This document shows positions 12,645 to 27,600 of a DNA stretch of 64,000 nt, piece after piece; position 1 is the stretch's first letter; each line of letters starts with the position of its first letter. The notes beneath the pieces were generated by a model that saw only the letters and a list, made by a program, of their open reading frames with translations, was not told the origin of the DNA and did not search any database. This DNA comes from Tigriopus japonicus (lineage: Eukaryota > Arthropoda > Copepoda > Harpacticoida > Harpacticidae): assembly GCA_010645155.1 (NCBI GenBank), contig CM021316.1, positions 5,414,954 to 5,478,953 of the forward strand. Reading direction: 5' to 3'. The translations under genes and the position numbers were made by a program.

Positions 12645-15600
12645 GTAATAGAGCCATACTTCTTGCTCCAAGCGAGGTTAAGCCAAACTCGCCTTCTCAC
12701 ATCACTCTCTCGGTGCATTTTCTGCTTGTTTCTTACATTGTGGATTCGAGCTCGAGTTCCTTTAAAAGCGAAACTTTCATCACTCATTCTTGATTGCATG
12801 TTTTTCTATTCCACCGAACGAGCTAAGCGAGCGCAGGTTTCTCCCGAGACATGATGCATTTGGGCTCCCATTCTTTCTTTGTGGGAAGTCATGTTCCCTT
12901 TTTTGGGAAACTAGTCCCGTTTCCGGAGTTCCAAGTGAAGTCGTCTTCTTGCACAAATTTGACCTGACCAACGAGAAGGCTAACCAATGCAGATGTAGTG
13001 ATGTGGGCCACGAAAGGAGGACCCTTTCTGAGAAAAAGTCATCCATTTACAGATTGCACTTTGGACCAAGTCCAAGTTAGCGGTGTAATACAAGCTGTTT
13101 AGTCCTCTGAAGAATCTCATTTGGATTTGGATGAAGATAAATTGCGACCAAGGGACTTTCATCTCTCTTTGCAACCTCAAACGGAAGGAGGCTCTGGAAC
13201 ACGAAACTTGATCGAAAAGGTGCACAAAGGCTTATGAAATTCTTGAAATCTTTACAGTTTCCGTAGATAAAGGATGGTCATAATTTGAAGAGCACACTCA
13301 ATAAGATCGAGATCTCCTACCGGAATGGTTCTGAAAATTTTCCCCATTTCTGTACAATATGCATGTTTTTCATCTCCGCTCTGGCTCACCCCTTCCATAA
13401 AAGTTGGCACGCTTCCATGATTTCCGCAATAAAGGCTCTTCTCGACTTCCTCAGGACCAATCACCAACCTCCTTTTCACGCATCGAGTGATCCTCCTTAC
13501 CTCCCAAGATCTTGTCTGGCCGGGTCTCACCTCTTCTACGTATATCCATCCGATTCGAAACCCAGCCAACGAGCCCACCTTGTAGCTTACCCACTAACAT
13601 CAGTTCATTCCTTCTCTCGTCTCTTGTGTGCCCAAGGATTCCCTCGATCCAAATCCAAGAAACTAGGTAGGGGGAGAAAGAGAGATGACTTTGGCTTTGG
13701 AAGTCATATTGAGGTGAAGCCCCATGGGAATATTACCCTCGTCATGTTGCCCCCTCAGCCAGGCGGAAGTGGGTGGGTGGATGATGGTGCCACCAGATGT
13801 TGTTTGGGACACCGGATTTGATTATGGGCCATGCAAGTGAATGCTTGATTAGCCAACTCGCTCCCCACTCAATGTACACAATGCTTTTGGAAGCTTACCT
13901 ACCTTCTATCTTCTCTTTTCAGATCCTTTGGTGGGCCAGACGACCTTAGACAGTCGCCTTCAAACGGCTACTAATTTTGATACCTATAGTCCGCATCATC
14001 AAATGACCATGACTGCCTCGGGTCATCACTTGACGCAAAGCAAACTGCTCAATGGCTCACCTTGCCGCTCCCCTGCGGCCACCTCAGGTGCGGATGGGAG
14101 CTACAACAAGTCCACCTTGCCCAGCTATACATCTCAGAGGCTCCTCGCTGGAGGCGGAGGCGCTTTGGGTTCCCACATCAATGATGGCACAACCAGAACC
14201 AACGGGGGCATCGGTGGGAATAGCAATAACCCTTTGCTTCATCAAAGTCTTGTCAGAAGGTCGTCTCCCAACTCCTCCAGTCAATATAGTCAACATTGGC
14301 GGATGAAGAAGGACCTTGGAGGGAACTGCTCGTGGAAGTTTGCAGCCATCCTCTTCATGCTCCTGTCAGTCATTTTAGTGTCGGCGCTCAGCTACACCAC
14401 AGGTGAGCCTCGTCCAGCTGTTATTACTGCTATTTTTTGGCTCGCTGAGTTTATAGTTCTCCTGTCCGGTTGCAATTTGGAACTAACTAGGTTAATCTCG
14501 AGAGATTTAGGGGCCCTGGTTCCTCCTAATTCACAAGTATGTTTTCGTACTTAGAGGGGGTACGTGTACAAGACTTGAGGTTCTGTCATGAATCCATTTG
14601 AGAGGGACACTTTTGGCAAGAAAAATGTCTCTCAATTTGCTCAAGTACTTTATGTAGCGGTGTTAGGCCATCGCGTAGTTATGACCCATCCTCTTTGTCA
14701 CTTTATCGCCAAGAAAGTGGTACAAGAGGGTCTCTCTCACTCTCACGTGTCCCACTTCTTGGACATTCGGCGAAGGGAGTCGCATTTGCCGAGAGTGGAT
14801 TTATTTCGCTGCTGAATAGTTCCATCCTCTCGCTTTGCCAACAACCAACGGAGGGTAGTCTCCATACACCACGTTGAATTAGAAGGGGCTTGAACTGAGC
14901 AAGACATAGCTGGCTAGCATTTTGGCTACTGTTTCCTTGGCAAGCAAAGCATTTGTGATCTCGGATTAATGCCTGAACGACCCATTATTGTCCGCGGTTT
15001 ATTGGTTAAGTTCCCCGACGAACCAGCCTAGTCGGGTGCTTGCTTACTTGCCTACTAGTCGACCCACCATCCAGTCAGTGGAGGGGGTTCCAAAACCGTA
15101 ATCGTTCATTCCCACCAACTTGCGAGGGTTCAGAAGTGCTATTGTGTCGGGGAGGAACGAACTGCTCGATATTCCTATGAGGCCAAAGTATTGTAAGGCC
15201 AGGGCGATTAAGTATTCGCCGACCCCATTTCCAAGTGACTTTGGGGGTCCCCGACCAATCGGCCAAGTGATATTGCCCAAGAGAGAGAGCGAGAGAAAGA
15301 GATGTTGAAACCAAGAGAAATCGAGCCTTGAAAAGAAAATCACCTCATTCCATGATAGGAATCTCGTTTGGATGGAGAGTCAAACAAGGAAATTCTATTA
15401 CGAAGTCAGAGCACGATATATGCTTTCCAGTCTCGACGAAGGGGAGAACTTTCCCTAATGCTTCTAGTTCTGTACAAAGACGAGAACGTTTCGAGTGATG
15501 AGCCTGAGTCCAGAAATGCCTCTCCTGAGCTTGTCAAATTATCCCATTTTGATAATGGATGCCCTGTTATGTTATTGTGCTGTCTTGTTGAGGAAATGCA

Positions 15601-18600
15601 ATTTTGAACCTCTTCATCTCCTGCTGCTTGAGCCACCTACAGTACTACTTCTAAACCCCTCGTGAGTTGAGTAGGTATTGCACAGTCGTATTCAGTTGTC
15701 TGCATATTTTGAAGGAAGAGCGCGTCGCGGGAAACGCTACGGAAGTTGTGGCGAAACCTAATTGAGTCAGGAAGCTTGAATTCAGCTCGCTTAATGGTGT
15801 TGTGTTTGCAAATTACTCCAAATTTACATGCTTGTTTGACAACACCCTGTCTGAAAACGTCTCCCATTGTCTTGAATGTTTGTGCTCATTGATCCAATGC
15901 CCCTCCTCTTATACAATTTAAAGTAGATGACGTTCGTACGAAGGAAGATATTTTTAAAACTGATGACGAGATTAGCCAACCTTTTCCCTTTCCCCTTACT
16001 TTTTTCTAAAAAAAAATGGACGTAGATGCGTTATATCTAGTGGAATAAAACCGTCGCCCTCGGCGACAAGGTTAAATTTATGAGAGCTTCTCAACAAGGG
16101 ATTATTGACAATTTGTCTTGTCTCTTGAGGCAAAAGAAAAGCCAAAAAACAGCTCAAAGAGCACAAAGCCCTCGAGTCTTCCGAGTTTAAATGTTAGCTT
16201 ACATCTTCTTAAGTTTTGTCCTTTTCGTTTTAAAGTTAGATCTAGAAAGTGGTAGACCATCTTTGTTGTATCCGAAGTTTTCTGACTTTTCTTTTCCAAT
16301 ATCTGCCCTTAATCCCATTGGACTTTAGAGGGACCAGAAGAAACATTCCATGTCTCTCCGGCAGTGGCCTTCACATTTCAAAGCCTCACCAAACCGCCAA
16401 TCGACCACACACGCACACACATGCTACTACGTACTATTGTACACTTCTGTAACATGGTTCAAAGGCAGTAGTCGGAGCCCTAGTAGTAGAGAGTTCTGTG
16501 CCTTTTTTGGATTTGGTTGTGGTTGTTAGGCAGTGGTGGTCAAAGTGCTCGGTCGGTACGTCGTTGGACAAGGCCAGAAGAAAACGAAGGAGAAGCTTAT
16601 CAGTTCGAGCTATCCTAAACCACCGAGACTTTCACCGCACAGTTGGTCCTCTGGGTTTGTTCGAGTACGTGGTACTACAGGCCTTGGGTTTGGTTCAAGC
16701 CTGGATAGCGTGAAGAGATCTTTCTTGGGAAATGAGGGGATCATCTTTCTTCGAACCAAGATGAAACCAATCGAATTGGAAGAGATCTGTTGCTACCATC
16801 GCGTTATCCAATGTGACCACTTACCTTTGAGGCTGGCTTGGCATGGAAGGCTACTTTGAGAGTTGGGATTGGTTCTGAAGAGGGATGTCGAGAGGGAGAT
16901 TACAGATCATGATTGGAAGCAAGGGCTTTGAAATGGAGAGCGAAAAGAAGAAAAAATTGGTCGGCCTCTTTTTCTCCTTCATGCCGTGGATCACAACTTG
17001 GCAAACAAAACGTGTCACTGCTTGCCTATTTTCCACTCTAGACTCATATTTAATTAACAATTTGCTAGGTGGTTAATTAGTACGGAGGGGATTTTCCTTT
17101 CCGAATGAGGGGGGAATTATGGGCCATATTGACAGGAAGATCATTAGCAATCGTTTTTCGAATAAAAGAGGATTTCCTTTCTAAACCTGAAACCATTTGT
17201 GGTTCGTTCTACACAACCCAGCATTGCTATTCAAGGCGAAAACGATTGTTCTTGGGTTCTTTATTCGTTGTCTTGCTTCATTCATGCAAGTGACCCGTTA
17301 TGTCCTGATAGAACGAGTGGAGGGGATTTTTTATTTTGAGTATGTGGTTTTCTGGCAAGAAATTGGTTACTCGTTCATGACATGTAAAGTGAGCATATTT
17401 GTCTGAAGGCCACATTAGTCCAAGTGACCCTCTCTTCAACAAAAATAAAAAATTGAGTGATCGATTCACACTCAAGTGCCAAAAAAGGAACAGACTCTTT
17501 TGACGTGTGATTGTTTCTGCCCAATACTAGGAGCGTTCCATTAGACCTGTCTTTTGAAACTCCTGAATATTCAAGTCATACTTCAACTCCACTTGAAATA
17601 CGAAGGGGAAAGTCTGTCCCGAATTAGGAGATCCTCGGTGAAATGAATGAGAATGACTCTCCTTTCCAATTACCTAATATTTGTCTTCGATCCTAATTTG
17701 GTACCCGAAGGTACGTACTCGTCCTCCATTTTCCTTCCCAATCGCACCCGAGGAAAGTTAACGATGACATATTGATTGAAGTCCAATAACCAACCAAGTG
17801 GCTTGCTTGTGCCAGATATCGAGTATTTCTCCCCTCTTTCACGGTCTAGCCCGATGAAACTTGTTACAAGCTGCTTGCTGGGCGATTATCATATCATAGA
17901 CGTACGGATTATTTCCACCCGCGTGTGCTCAAATCATGTAAGGATGGATGCTGTGTTCTCTGCATGATCCGTGGTTAGTTCATGATCAGCAGTTTTTAGG
18001 CTTCCCATCTTTTACAATGAAGCCGGAAGAAGAAGAGGCGGAAGCACATGTCTCTCTATCCGCTCTTTCATCCCCCTTCCTCCAATACAACATTCGTCTG
18101 TCCCCCAATCCTCAACTAGACGAAGGACTGGGCTTGCTTCCATGGCTAATTTGGGACTTGAGGAACTTGTTATTCCCCCGGAGAAATAGAATAAAGGCTC
18201 TAACTACCCATAACACTAGCTCGACATCCCCAGTTGAGGGGCTTTCTAGTCCACTATTTACCCATTAATATTGCAAAACGCCAGGGCATCGCTAGGTTTA
18301 TTGCTAAATATCTTTTTTTTCTTGCAAACATTGTCTATATTGAATATGGTCCTTCACCCTATTTTTGTTCAAATCCTTCATTGAACCTAAAACAAATAGT
18401 AATCATGGCTAAGAAGCCGTCATCTTGCTTCATTTATTGGTTGTAAAGCCATTGGTGTGCTTTGGGTTTTCATAATCCACATTGTTGTTTTTCGTATATC
18501 TCATTAAGAAGGAAATTAGTGGTCGATCTTGGTGGCTTCTTCGATCCAGCCTAATAACCTGTTGTAGTCTGGTCTTGGTCTTCCTCCTCCTTCTACTGCT

Positions 18601-21600
18601 TCTCCAACTTTCCGTAGTACATAAGCCAGTCCAATTTCAAGAAGATACCCTGGAGCTTGTTGGTTGTGAGACCGCAGCTCAGGTTGATCTAATTGAGTTA
18701 TCTTGGCCTGATTAGTCCAATTGCGCCTGATTTGGCAGTTCTAAGATAGCAGAAAAGAGAGAAAGCAATGGAAAGGGATTGGAAGATGGAAAAAAAAGGA
18801 GAGATACAGCATCTGGATGGAAAGTCTTTTGGGATAGAGATGTCTGTTCATCCGTGACCCTTGTTGGCTTTTGCAACTTGTGTGTCGAGGCCAAAATAAC
18901 CAGGTTGCGGCTCTCAACCAAGGTCTTGGAACACGAATGGATATCTTGGCAGGAGCGACAGAAAACTGCCACTGGTCAACTGATTAATCTAATTGGAACG
19001 GATGGCCCCCAATGAACCTAGAGCTGACCTAATCTGTCGGCATGAATAAAACTCTGTGTGAATCTCCGAGGCCAGTTTTGATCAGCAGGGATTCCAAGTT
19101 TTAACGTGGCAAACTTTCGAAAGAAAAGGAGAGAGCTGGTGGCATGGCTCTCTCTCTCTCTCTCCCTTTCCGGTTTTCTCGAAGTTTGTATTTCCACAAC
19201 TCCTTCCATACCAGGAAGTCAAGTGCTCTCTTGATTAAATCCATCTTTCTTCATCATCCCAACAACCAACCAAGTTCACCTCCCTTTCCTTTTCCCCGCG
19301 TTCCATTTTTATCCCACCACGGATTTGTGAATGGAGAAGTTAGAATACCTACGTATGTACGTTGTTGTTCAAAGAAGGGATGTTTTCTCCAACTTTTTCT
19401 GTGTTCCTGCCAAATCCACGCGATACTCTAGACAGAGTGAGGGTTGTCCGGCCAAGCATAAATCGTTCCATATCGAAGACTGGGAAATACTAAGTTGTGC
19501 AGTTCGAATTGCAATGAATATTTATGGCGTCTATTGTGGTGTACACTCGACTATTTTGGATATGCCAAGCTCCATTGCTCGCTTGTGCCGACTCTTATGA
19601 TTAGAGACAAAATTTTAGACGAATAATAACAATAGATTGAGAAAAAGAATAAAATCTCCAAACTAGACCTAGAATATAATTACTTTGAAATAAGCAAATG
19701 TTTTGCTGGCTTGTTAAGGATTAGTGATTACGACTCGGGGATTCTTTTTTTACTAAGCTTTTTTCGATAGAACTTACGAAATCATACTTCATAAAGTGCA
19801 GTCAATCGAATGAACAACGATGTAGAAAGATGATAAAGATGATGCCTCGGTTTTATCTAGAAATTTGTCCACAAAAAATCATCTTATCTCATTTTATCTT
19901 TCATTGAATGATAAAAGACAAAGCCAAATAAGATCAAAATAAGTTTTTATCCATTGTTATAAAGGTCGCTCGTGACAAAACTTAAACGCAAACAAAAAAT
20001 CAGCTTTCCTTGACAAGATTCGACGCATTATCCTATGCATACGAAAAAAAAAAATACAGCATATGTTTATTCACTTAAAATTCCTGTCCTTACTTATGAC
20101 AGTCACATTTGAATACGTCATGCCATCGAATTTTCCATTTCAAAAAGGACCCCCGGATCAAATGGGCCCTTATGACCTCGTTCTAAGAACCAACAAGGAG
20201 CATGTGTGCCATTTCTGCCGCCAGTATTTCGAAGAAAAGCCTTAATGCTTTTGTTCCCCAAAAGTCACCTGGAAGACTCTCTGCTTCTTTGGCACCTCAG
20301 CTTCCACCACCCAGCACCTCTCTCACCGTCTTACCCTTTCACCCAAGGACTTTCGTTAGTTGAGTTGAAGGTTGACATCGAGACAGGTTGGAGTTTGGAG
20401 CCCTCACTCTGTCATGCTTGTGATGGTGTCTCCTTTTGATGCATTGAATTATTTGACAAGGTAAAATGAGGACTGGCAAGCAATGGAAGCTGACGCACTC
20501 CTCCCTTATACCTTGTGTAAGTTTGTAGGTTGATATTTCTTGGCAGCCGAAGAAACCCCTTCTCATAAGAGTGCAAAGCTCGCTCGAGGGGGATAGAACC
20601 AAAAATGACGATTTGTTTCTCTTTCATTTCTGCATATTTGAGGCTGTCTCCCATCTTGTGAAAGCCTGCTTGATTTGGCTTTCAAATTTGTTTTGACGCG
20701 GCGGTGAAATTTCATTCAAACTATTCACAAATGGGAAATTGGATCTCGTTTGAAGCAAAACTTGAGTGATTAGCCTGTAAGTAGGAGGTGGAGGCCTGGA
20801 AGAGAAAAAAAAGGTGTCTTCTTTCGTGAGGACCTCCAATTACAAGGCGAGAGTGCCATGCTTGCTATGCTTGTACGTATGCACATAGGTTCTGACGTAT
20901 GAGTAAGTTTGCGAAGACAGGGCAAAATGAATGATTATGGCGTGATGGATTCTCTAGGGAGCAAACCAAGAAGGAAACCATTGGTTTTGTCACTCACGGA
21001 GGAAATGAAGTAAGGGAAAAGAACCCAAAGGAGGAGAAAAGGAAAGGGGGAGCAAAATGAAGAAGACCTCATGGAGAGTGGAGGCTTTTGTCATGAACAA
21101 GGCCTGTCTTTTCAAAGAGGCCAAGCAAATTTATTTGAAGCAATAGGTCCTGACAGTTCCACGGTGGTCCACAAGCTTCTTCTATTCATGGTAAAGTGGA
21201 AGAAGTTTTAATAGAGGGCATGTTCTGACTCAGTTCTGCACAAGGTTCTTCATTTTGAGCGTGAACATCCAAGCTCTAATGCTTTACTACCAAAGGGCCA
21301 ACTATTCGTAGTTTGGATTCTGTTCCACTTGAAAGAGTTAGCCATACGTACCCACGATCCACTTCTAATACACTACTACTTCTAGTTCTTCTTCTCCTAG
21401 CGACTGTGTAAAAGCAAGTAAGTCAGTGGAAGGATCGTTTTGTCGCAATGCCCTAAGCAACTGTTACGATTCTGGCCCTTGATGTTGGATCTTGGCTAAA
21501 AGTTATTGCTTTTTCTCTTCTTTATTTCACCTAATGTGTACGACACACTTCAGCACAGTACGAACAGTAGCTGTTATCCGAAATGTGTCTCTCACCCAGG

Positions 21601-24600
21601 GAACGGATCCAATGAACTTGAGTTTGCCTCACGTTCTGGCTCTTTATCTGAGAGAGCCTTCTAGCCAGTCTCTGGCTTTTCTCTCTCTCTCTTTCTTTTT
21701 CTCTGAGGCTCACTTTGGTTCGTGGTTTAGAATTACTTCCATTTTATGTTTCATATCGAATTGGAAGAGGCCCTTTGCAGAGGCGTACCCCGAGCTAACT
21801 GTAAAGAGCGAACCAGATAGTGCTACTCATACTAGTGAGTCTGAGGACGAGGGACAGCAGTACCACTACCACTACCCATTGGTTTGTAACAGAAAACTAC
21901 AGTCATAGAGTTTCATCTCAAAAGTTATGAGTCTTGCTGTTGGATTGCCTGAGCTGACTGAGTGCTTTGGTTCTTTACTTTCCCTCTTTTAGGATGAAAT
22001 GGAACAATTTTAGAGTCAACTCAAGGCGAGTTCGGGCCTTGTTTGGGCTATTGGAAATAGAACTGGTTTAACAAGTGGAAAGTTCCTCGTGCTATCAGAC
22101 TACTAAATGTTTATAGGCAATAACGAGCTTTATTGAGTGGAGCTAATACGAGAAACCATGAAGGTACTCACTTGCCCTCCTCCCCTTGATAGCAAAGCCT
22201 AGTTGTAAATATTGGGAAAATATAACTCAACAAATTGATGACCATTAACACAATATGTCTTGTTTTGAATTTCAGTATCCAGCTACTTGAACTACTCCTA
22301 CGATCACGCCAAGGCATGTGCCGTGATAGAGACCACATCCTCGAATCTTGCCTCCGTGGCCTCCACCGGTGACACGGATGAAGAGATTTTCTCAGAATTG
22401 GGATACCAATCAGACAAGTCTGGAACCACTCAAAGAGCCACGGGTAAGCCAATTTAATAGCACTCCAAAGCATCGAAGCTTCGTTACCATCCTGAACGCT
22501 CCTCCTGATCTCGCACGAGTGCACGAGTATGTAGAGAGGAATTAAGAAAGAGTAATGGACCACTCTTTATGTCGGTCCAATCGTTAGGCAAAAAGAGCCT
22601 ACGTGACCGTGTCTCTCGACATTTTGCGAGAAAACATACTACGGGAGGCGCTATAACAGCGCTACTTAAGACTTTCCATTCGGCAGAAGGCGAATAAGAC
22701 TCTTGAGTTCGTCCAATTCGAGTTTCTTCCCCTGGTGTGGTCTTTCTACCTTGAAATGGATGGAGTGCCATATTTTATTGCGCCATAAATCAGGGAGAGA
22801 GAAGTTTCCAGATCGTTTTTGTAGCCTCAATGTGGCTTAAAGTTCCAATTGAAATGTTCTTCTCACCTCATCTTCCCCTAAAACTTGGCACTTGCGCCTA
22901 GTCCATCGCAAGGAAGATAATGGCCAAGCTGAAGGTAGCAATCTCCCGATGTTAATTATATTTCGGTTTTGGATCCACCGCATGTGAAATGTATTGGGAA
23001 CGGAATGTTCACAACGCTTCCTCCCTTGAGATGAAGAATTATTCCATTAGCCGCTAACCGTGGAAGTGTTGACTCATGATGAGGATCAATTCGATGACGA
23101 GGCTCTTTGAAATCAAGTTTATTCGAGACTCCCTTGGGTCGTTCCCTCTTTTGCCTTAAATATGGTGTCTCTCTGCGAGTCTCTTTCGATCTTTCTCTTC
23201 GCAGAACTGCATGGATCTTGTGCACTAGCACACGGTGACAATGCAAATTCCTTTGTTGGTTGTCATGTTTAGAACCCACTTTGATTAGAAGAAAGGAGAA
23301 CATTCCAGGGTCTTCTTCTGTGTCATAGAAGCGTCGCTTTTGAGGTCCCTTTTTTGTTCCCTTTTACCCCTAAAAGCACATTAGAAAAGATATTCTCTTC
23401 TTCTCGTACCACATCTTTTTTCCTTGGAAAGCTTTAAAGGGCGAATGTGGTAAATCATGGGCCAATGGGTGATTTGGATTCAAAATGGAAAGGAAACTTT
23501 TCCAATTTGAGAGATAGAAAACGACTTTTTCTTGCCATCGTTCCAAGTTTTACCTTCTTTTGTAGCAGCTTGACGCCCTTTCGAGATCAAAATCGCATCT
23601 TTTATGTAGATTGGTTTCTATCCTACGAAAATAAATGCCAGAATTATATCCTGGCCCTGAGATGGCATCCCCTTGGTCCCAAGGGTGACCAGAGTTTGTG
23701 CCATTTTGGCAAACTCTCTATGGATGGCCATGAAAGAGCCTGTAAACAATACAGGAGATAGCTGAAATGAAGGGAGCTTCGGCCCAATTGTACACTATTA
23801 AGCAATGGTGTTGGTGGGTGTTTAAACCGTGAGCGCAGCCAATGTTGCTTTAATGAATGAAGCCTTGGTGCGTGTGTGTGTTTGGTTGATTCGATCTCGT
23901 ACTTACTGGCTGTGTTTGGTTGGTATCTCATCTAAAGGCTCTCAATTCGATTGAGGCTGTAATGAGATGAGGCCCTCGCGGCTGCCAAAACGACAAAGAC
24001 GACTCCTCTCTATCTCCATTGTTTCTTTTCAATCCCTGATCAAGGCTGACACGCCTGGTTCGTTCAAGCCTCGACGCTCGATTCTCCATGGCCTTGATGG
24101 GAAATGCAGTTTTGTTGATAGAAAATGCCCGCCATTCGTTGGCCTTTAGGAACCTTGTCAGCCTTGGGCAATCATGAAATTTGGAGACCCTCGTAGTGTT
24201 TGTGCCACCCTCAAATTGGGCGACTTTCGATGTTGGCATTTCTTCGATAACGCCTGTTTGCTCCATGTCTAATTAGGTATGGTTTGCCCTTTAATCAAAT
24301 GCAATCTCGAAAACTTTCTTGATGAAAAAAGAGCCTCAGATTTTTATCTGTTTGGAGAAAGGCGTGGAAGTTGCATTCGTGAAATAAAACCAAGTTAAGT
24401 TTAATGAGAATTGATAAAAATCGAGTTGGGGTGGTTGGTCTGGGAAGAGTACTAGGTAAGGGTACAAGCCATTAGAAGGGGAAGGAGAAATCATTGTCCC
24501 ATGGGAAATTTTCCCCTCCAGATAAGAGGACAAGATTTGGAACACAATGGGCTGCTCAGAAGTCACTCCCCTTATTTTGGGGGGTTCGTTCGTTCTTATC

Positions 24601-27600
24601 CTACCTTTTCATGGTAATAGGACACATTTGAATGTGTCTGGTAGTCAGACCAGTCGTAATGAAAGGATTGCTCTTTGATTTCTTTGTGTCTCTTTGTGTT
24701 TCCAGCTCTATCACATCAACGTGCTTCCCTCCCGCCTGATGGCTCCACCTTCGCTCACCTCGCTCTTGGAGAGAAACAAAGTCAAGTCATTCCTGCCTAC
24801 AGTTATTGGAACTTTCAAGTAAGTTTTCTCGTCCGTCTGTCCGTTGGACCGTTGGTCCGCCCAACCATTGGTTCATTCGTTCATTCGTGCGTGCTCATGT
24901 TGATTAGTGCACGAGTAGCTGGCTGACATTTGATTTAACGACGACCTTTTCTGACTCCTCAGTTCCAGCAAAAGGCCTCCGTGTATGTTGAATTTGATAT
25001 CGAAGTTCCTCGTGGGTCTTCCATTGGTTTGTACGCCCGTCGTAATGCCATTCCCACTTTGACCTTGAATGACGTCAGAGACGTGTTTGCTGGGTTTCGA
25101 GGACGTTCGGCAAGAGAGAGCTCGTCTTCTTCCACGGCCTCGGTGAGTAATGGGAACATAAAACCCCCTTCATCTCTTACTACACAATAATACGTATTTC
25201 TACGATTGCTTAAGCCTTCGGTGCTCTTGTCCATCTTGCGATGATTACTCTCACGAAATTGATCCAATTATGCTAGCGCTCTATCACGATCTAGCACGAA
25301 CAAACCCACCCATCAACTCGCCAACTCCCCACACACGTGGAACATTAAGATGATCACGATATTGACTTGGATCGCTTTCCTTACTTTCAGCCTACGGTTA
25401 CACACACTGTCAACTACTACCTTGAATCAGGTCATTGGTTCATGTCCTTCTACAACGACGATGGGCAACCTCGACAAGTTGGATTCCATGCTGAGGCCTC
25501 GGATGAGTTAACCCGAAATTGCCCCAAGGGTTGTTCCGGTCACGGCGAGTGTGTCTTGGGCCAATGCCAATGTCAACCTGGATTTGATGGACCAGACTGC
25601 GGACAAAGTAAGTGGGATTAGATTACGACGTTGCGGCATCAACAAAATGGGTGGCTTTCATATCCCATCCCAAAGACACAAGAGAGAAGCTGAAACTTCT
25701 ACTCCCTGTGATTACTTCCGTTACCGGTTTTCATTGTGATCCTGCTGTTTCGTGTCATGGTTCTTAATCTCGTTTTGAGCCAAGCTGGCTTTCTGACGAA
25801 TTTCTGGTCCAGAGATCGAGTATCCGAGTTAATTAATTTCCTCTCTTCCTTCTTCTTCTTCTTCATCTCCTCCTCCTCCTCGATCCGTTGTGAGTGATGT
25901 GATGAGACTTTCTTCCTCTTCTCCAAAACCTTCTCGACTTTCCTCGTTGTTCTCACAAGAGCTCTCCAGACGTATTGGCAGAAATACGAGAATATCGAAT
26001 ACTCTATTTAGACTTATAGGGGTATAATAATCCTTTTCACCTCCAGAAAGAAAGCTCCTCCAAAGTTGAACAATGTCTGGTTACTTTTTTATGATATCGT
26101 CGAAAGTTTCGCTCAAGTTTTGCTTAATCCGACTGTCCGAGGTGAACAGTAGGGACTGATCACACCTCTTCAATCGATCGCTCTTAGAGGATTTTATCCA
26201 ATGCGCATGACTGCCTCTGTTATTGCATTTATTTGCCCTCACTCGCTCACTACTTTCGTGTGATCAAGTGAGTCATCGTTGATTTGGTGTCCAATGCATT
26301 CGTTTTGATGATAAAAGTGGCGCATTCTCGACGATTTTTTTTCTCCAAAACTAAGAATTGCAGTCAAGTATTAATTTAGCGAATCCTCTTCAAAGCTCTG
26401 GTCTTTGCTTGAAATGGTTCGAGTAATATTTTCCTGCAGCACTCTGTATAACTAGACCAAACAAATCGAGAGAAAAAAAGCGCTGTCAGGAGTTTGATTG
26501 AAGGGATCCAGGATTATCCAGACAGTTTGAAGAACCTCTCAGACTCGAGATTCTGATCCTGGGGTCTTTATGTGTAAGCCCTACCATGAGTCATAAAATA
26601 CAATGAGCCTATCCACCCACTTGAGATTCCCCGGGTACGTAAATTGCCTTTTTGTACCACATCTTACGATGCTCATTTCGAGGATGCAAAAGAGCGTCCC
26701 CTTCCGTGGAAAAAAGAGTTAACCCAGGTTTCCCCACTTTGGCTGAGAGAATCCGGGGTCTAAACTTGCATCTTAGATGGCTTGAGGTGAGGATTTCTGA
26801 CTTGCTCTCTGGCTCCTTCTTTTTGCGCCCCAAGGTGGATTACTATCCAATTTTGAAAGCTAACAAATGTTATCCTCACACTTCTCGTCGTCCAAATCTG
26901 GAGTTGAAGGCTACCTCTCGAAAACTCATCGAACCATTGGGAAGATTCATTCCTTTCTGGAGAGGCTTTAAGAACTCTGTGTGTGTGTGTGTTAGGGGGG
27001 GGGGGGCTTTTCTGTAGGACTCGTGAGGAAGACTCAGTCCAAAATCCGGAGGGGGTAAAAACCGAAGGTAACCCTAGCCCTCTTTTTCGAACGGTGCTCC
27101 TCTCTCTCTTTCTTTCTCTTTTCTCCCTGAGTTCATATATTGGCCTCTGGTGAAACAACAGAATGCCAAAGGACCCTGTGTTCCAAAAGGATTCCCTTCA
27201 TTGTACCGTTCTTTATGTACGAAGGGCGCTGCTGTTGAGTTTCATAAGAAAGAACGAACGACGAAAATAAGAAGGGTTGAAGTTTTCCTCACCCAGTGAA
27301 AGACTGAAGATAAGCAGCCAACCGTCAGGCAAGTTCGGTTGAGAGTTTCAGGAGTTGTTTTTCTTCCGAGAAGAACGAACCCCTCTACTTTTCCATGTGG
27401 AACTAAAATATGGCTTTGTTGATTGAGAACCATTTCTTCTTAGGGTGTAAGAGAACCAAACTGCAAACTTCGATCGAAGAAATCGTAAGAAAAATTGGCT
27501 TCGGAGTTTGTTTGTTTTACTTTTGATTTTGTCCTGATTTTCTGCAAGGTTCTGGGGGTGAGTTGTATTGCTAACTGCTGCTGCTGCTGTTGTTGTTGTT

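Larger units (their letters stand above)
14403..22275 (+). other. Teneurin intron 2 (7.9 kb)
   Basis: A large intron between the membrane-span exon and the extracellular stalk. I see no nested gene. It holds a CT run at 19148-19164, an AT-rich stretch at about 19600-20070 and a possible cassette exon at 21781-21834. Large early introns often hold enhancers or alternative promoters, but no site can be named. Confidence 0.75.

Noticed and set aside
13285..13821. 178-codon open frame (+) in teneurin intron 1
   Set aside because: No family resemblance, a Cys/His/Pro-heavy mix typical of random frames, and it lies between two well-supported exons.
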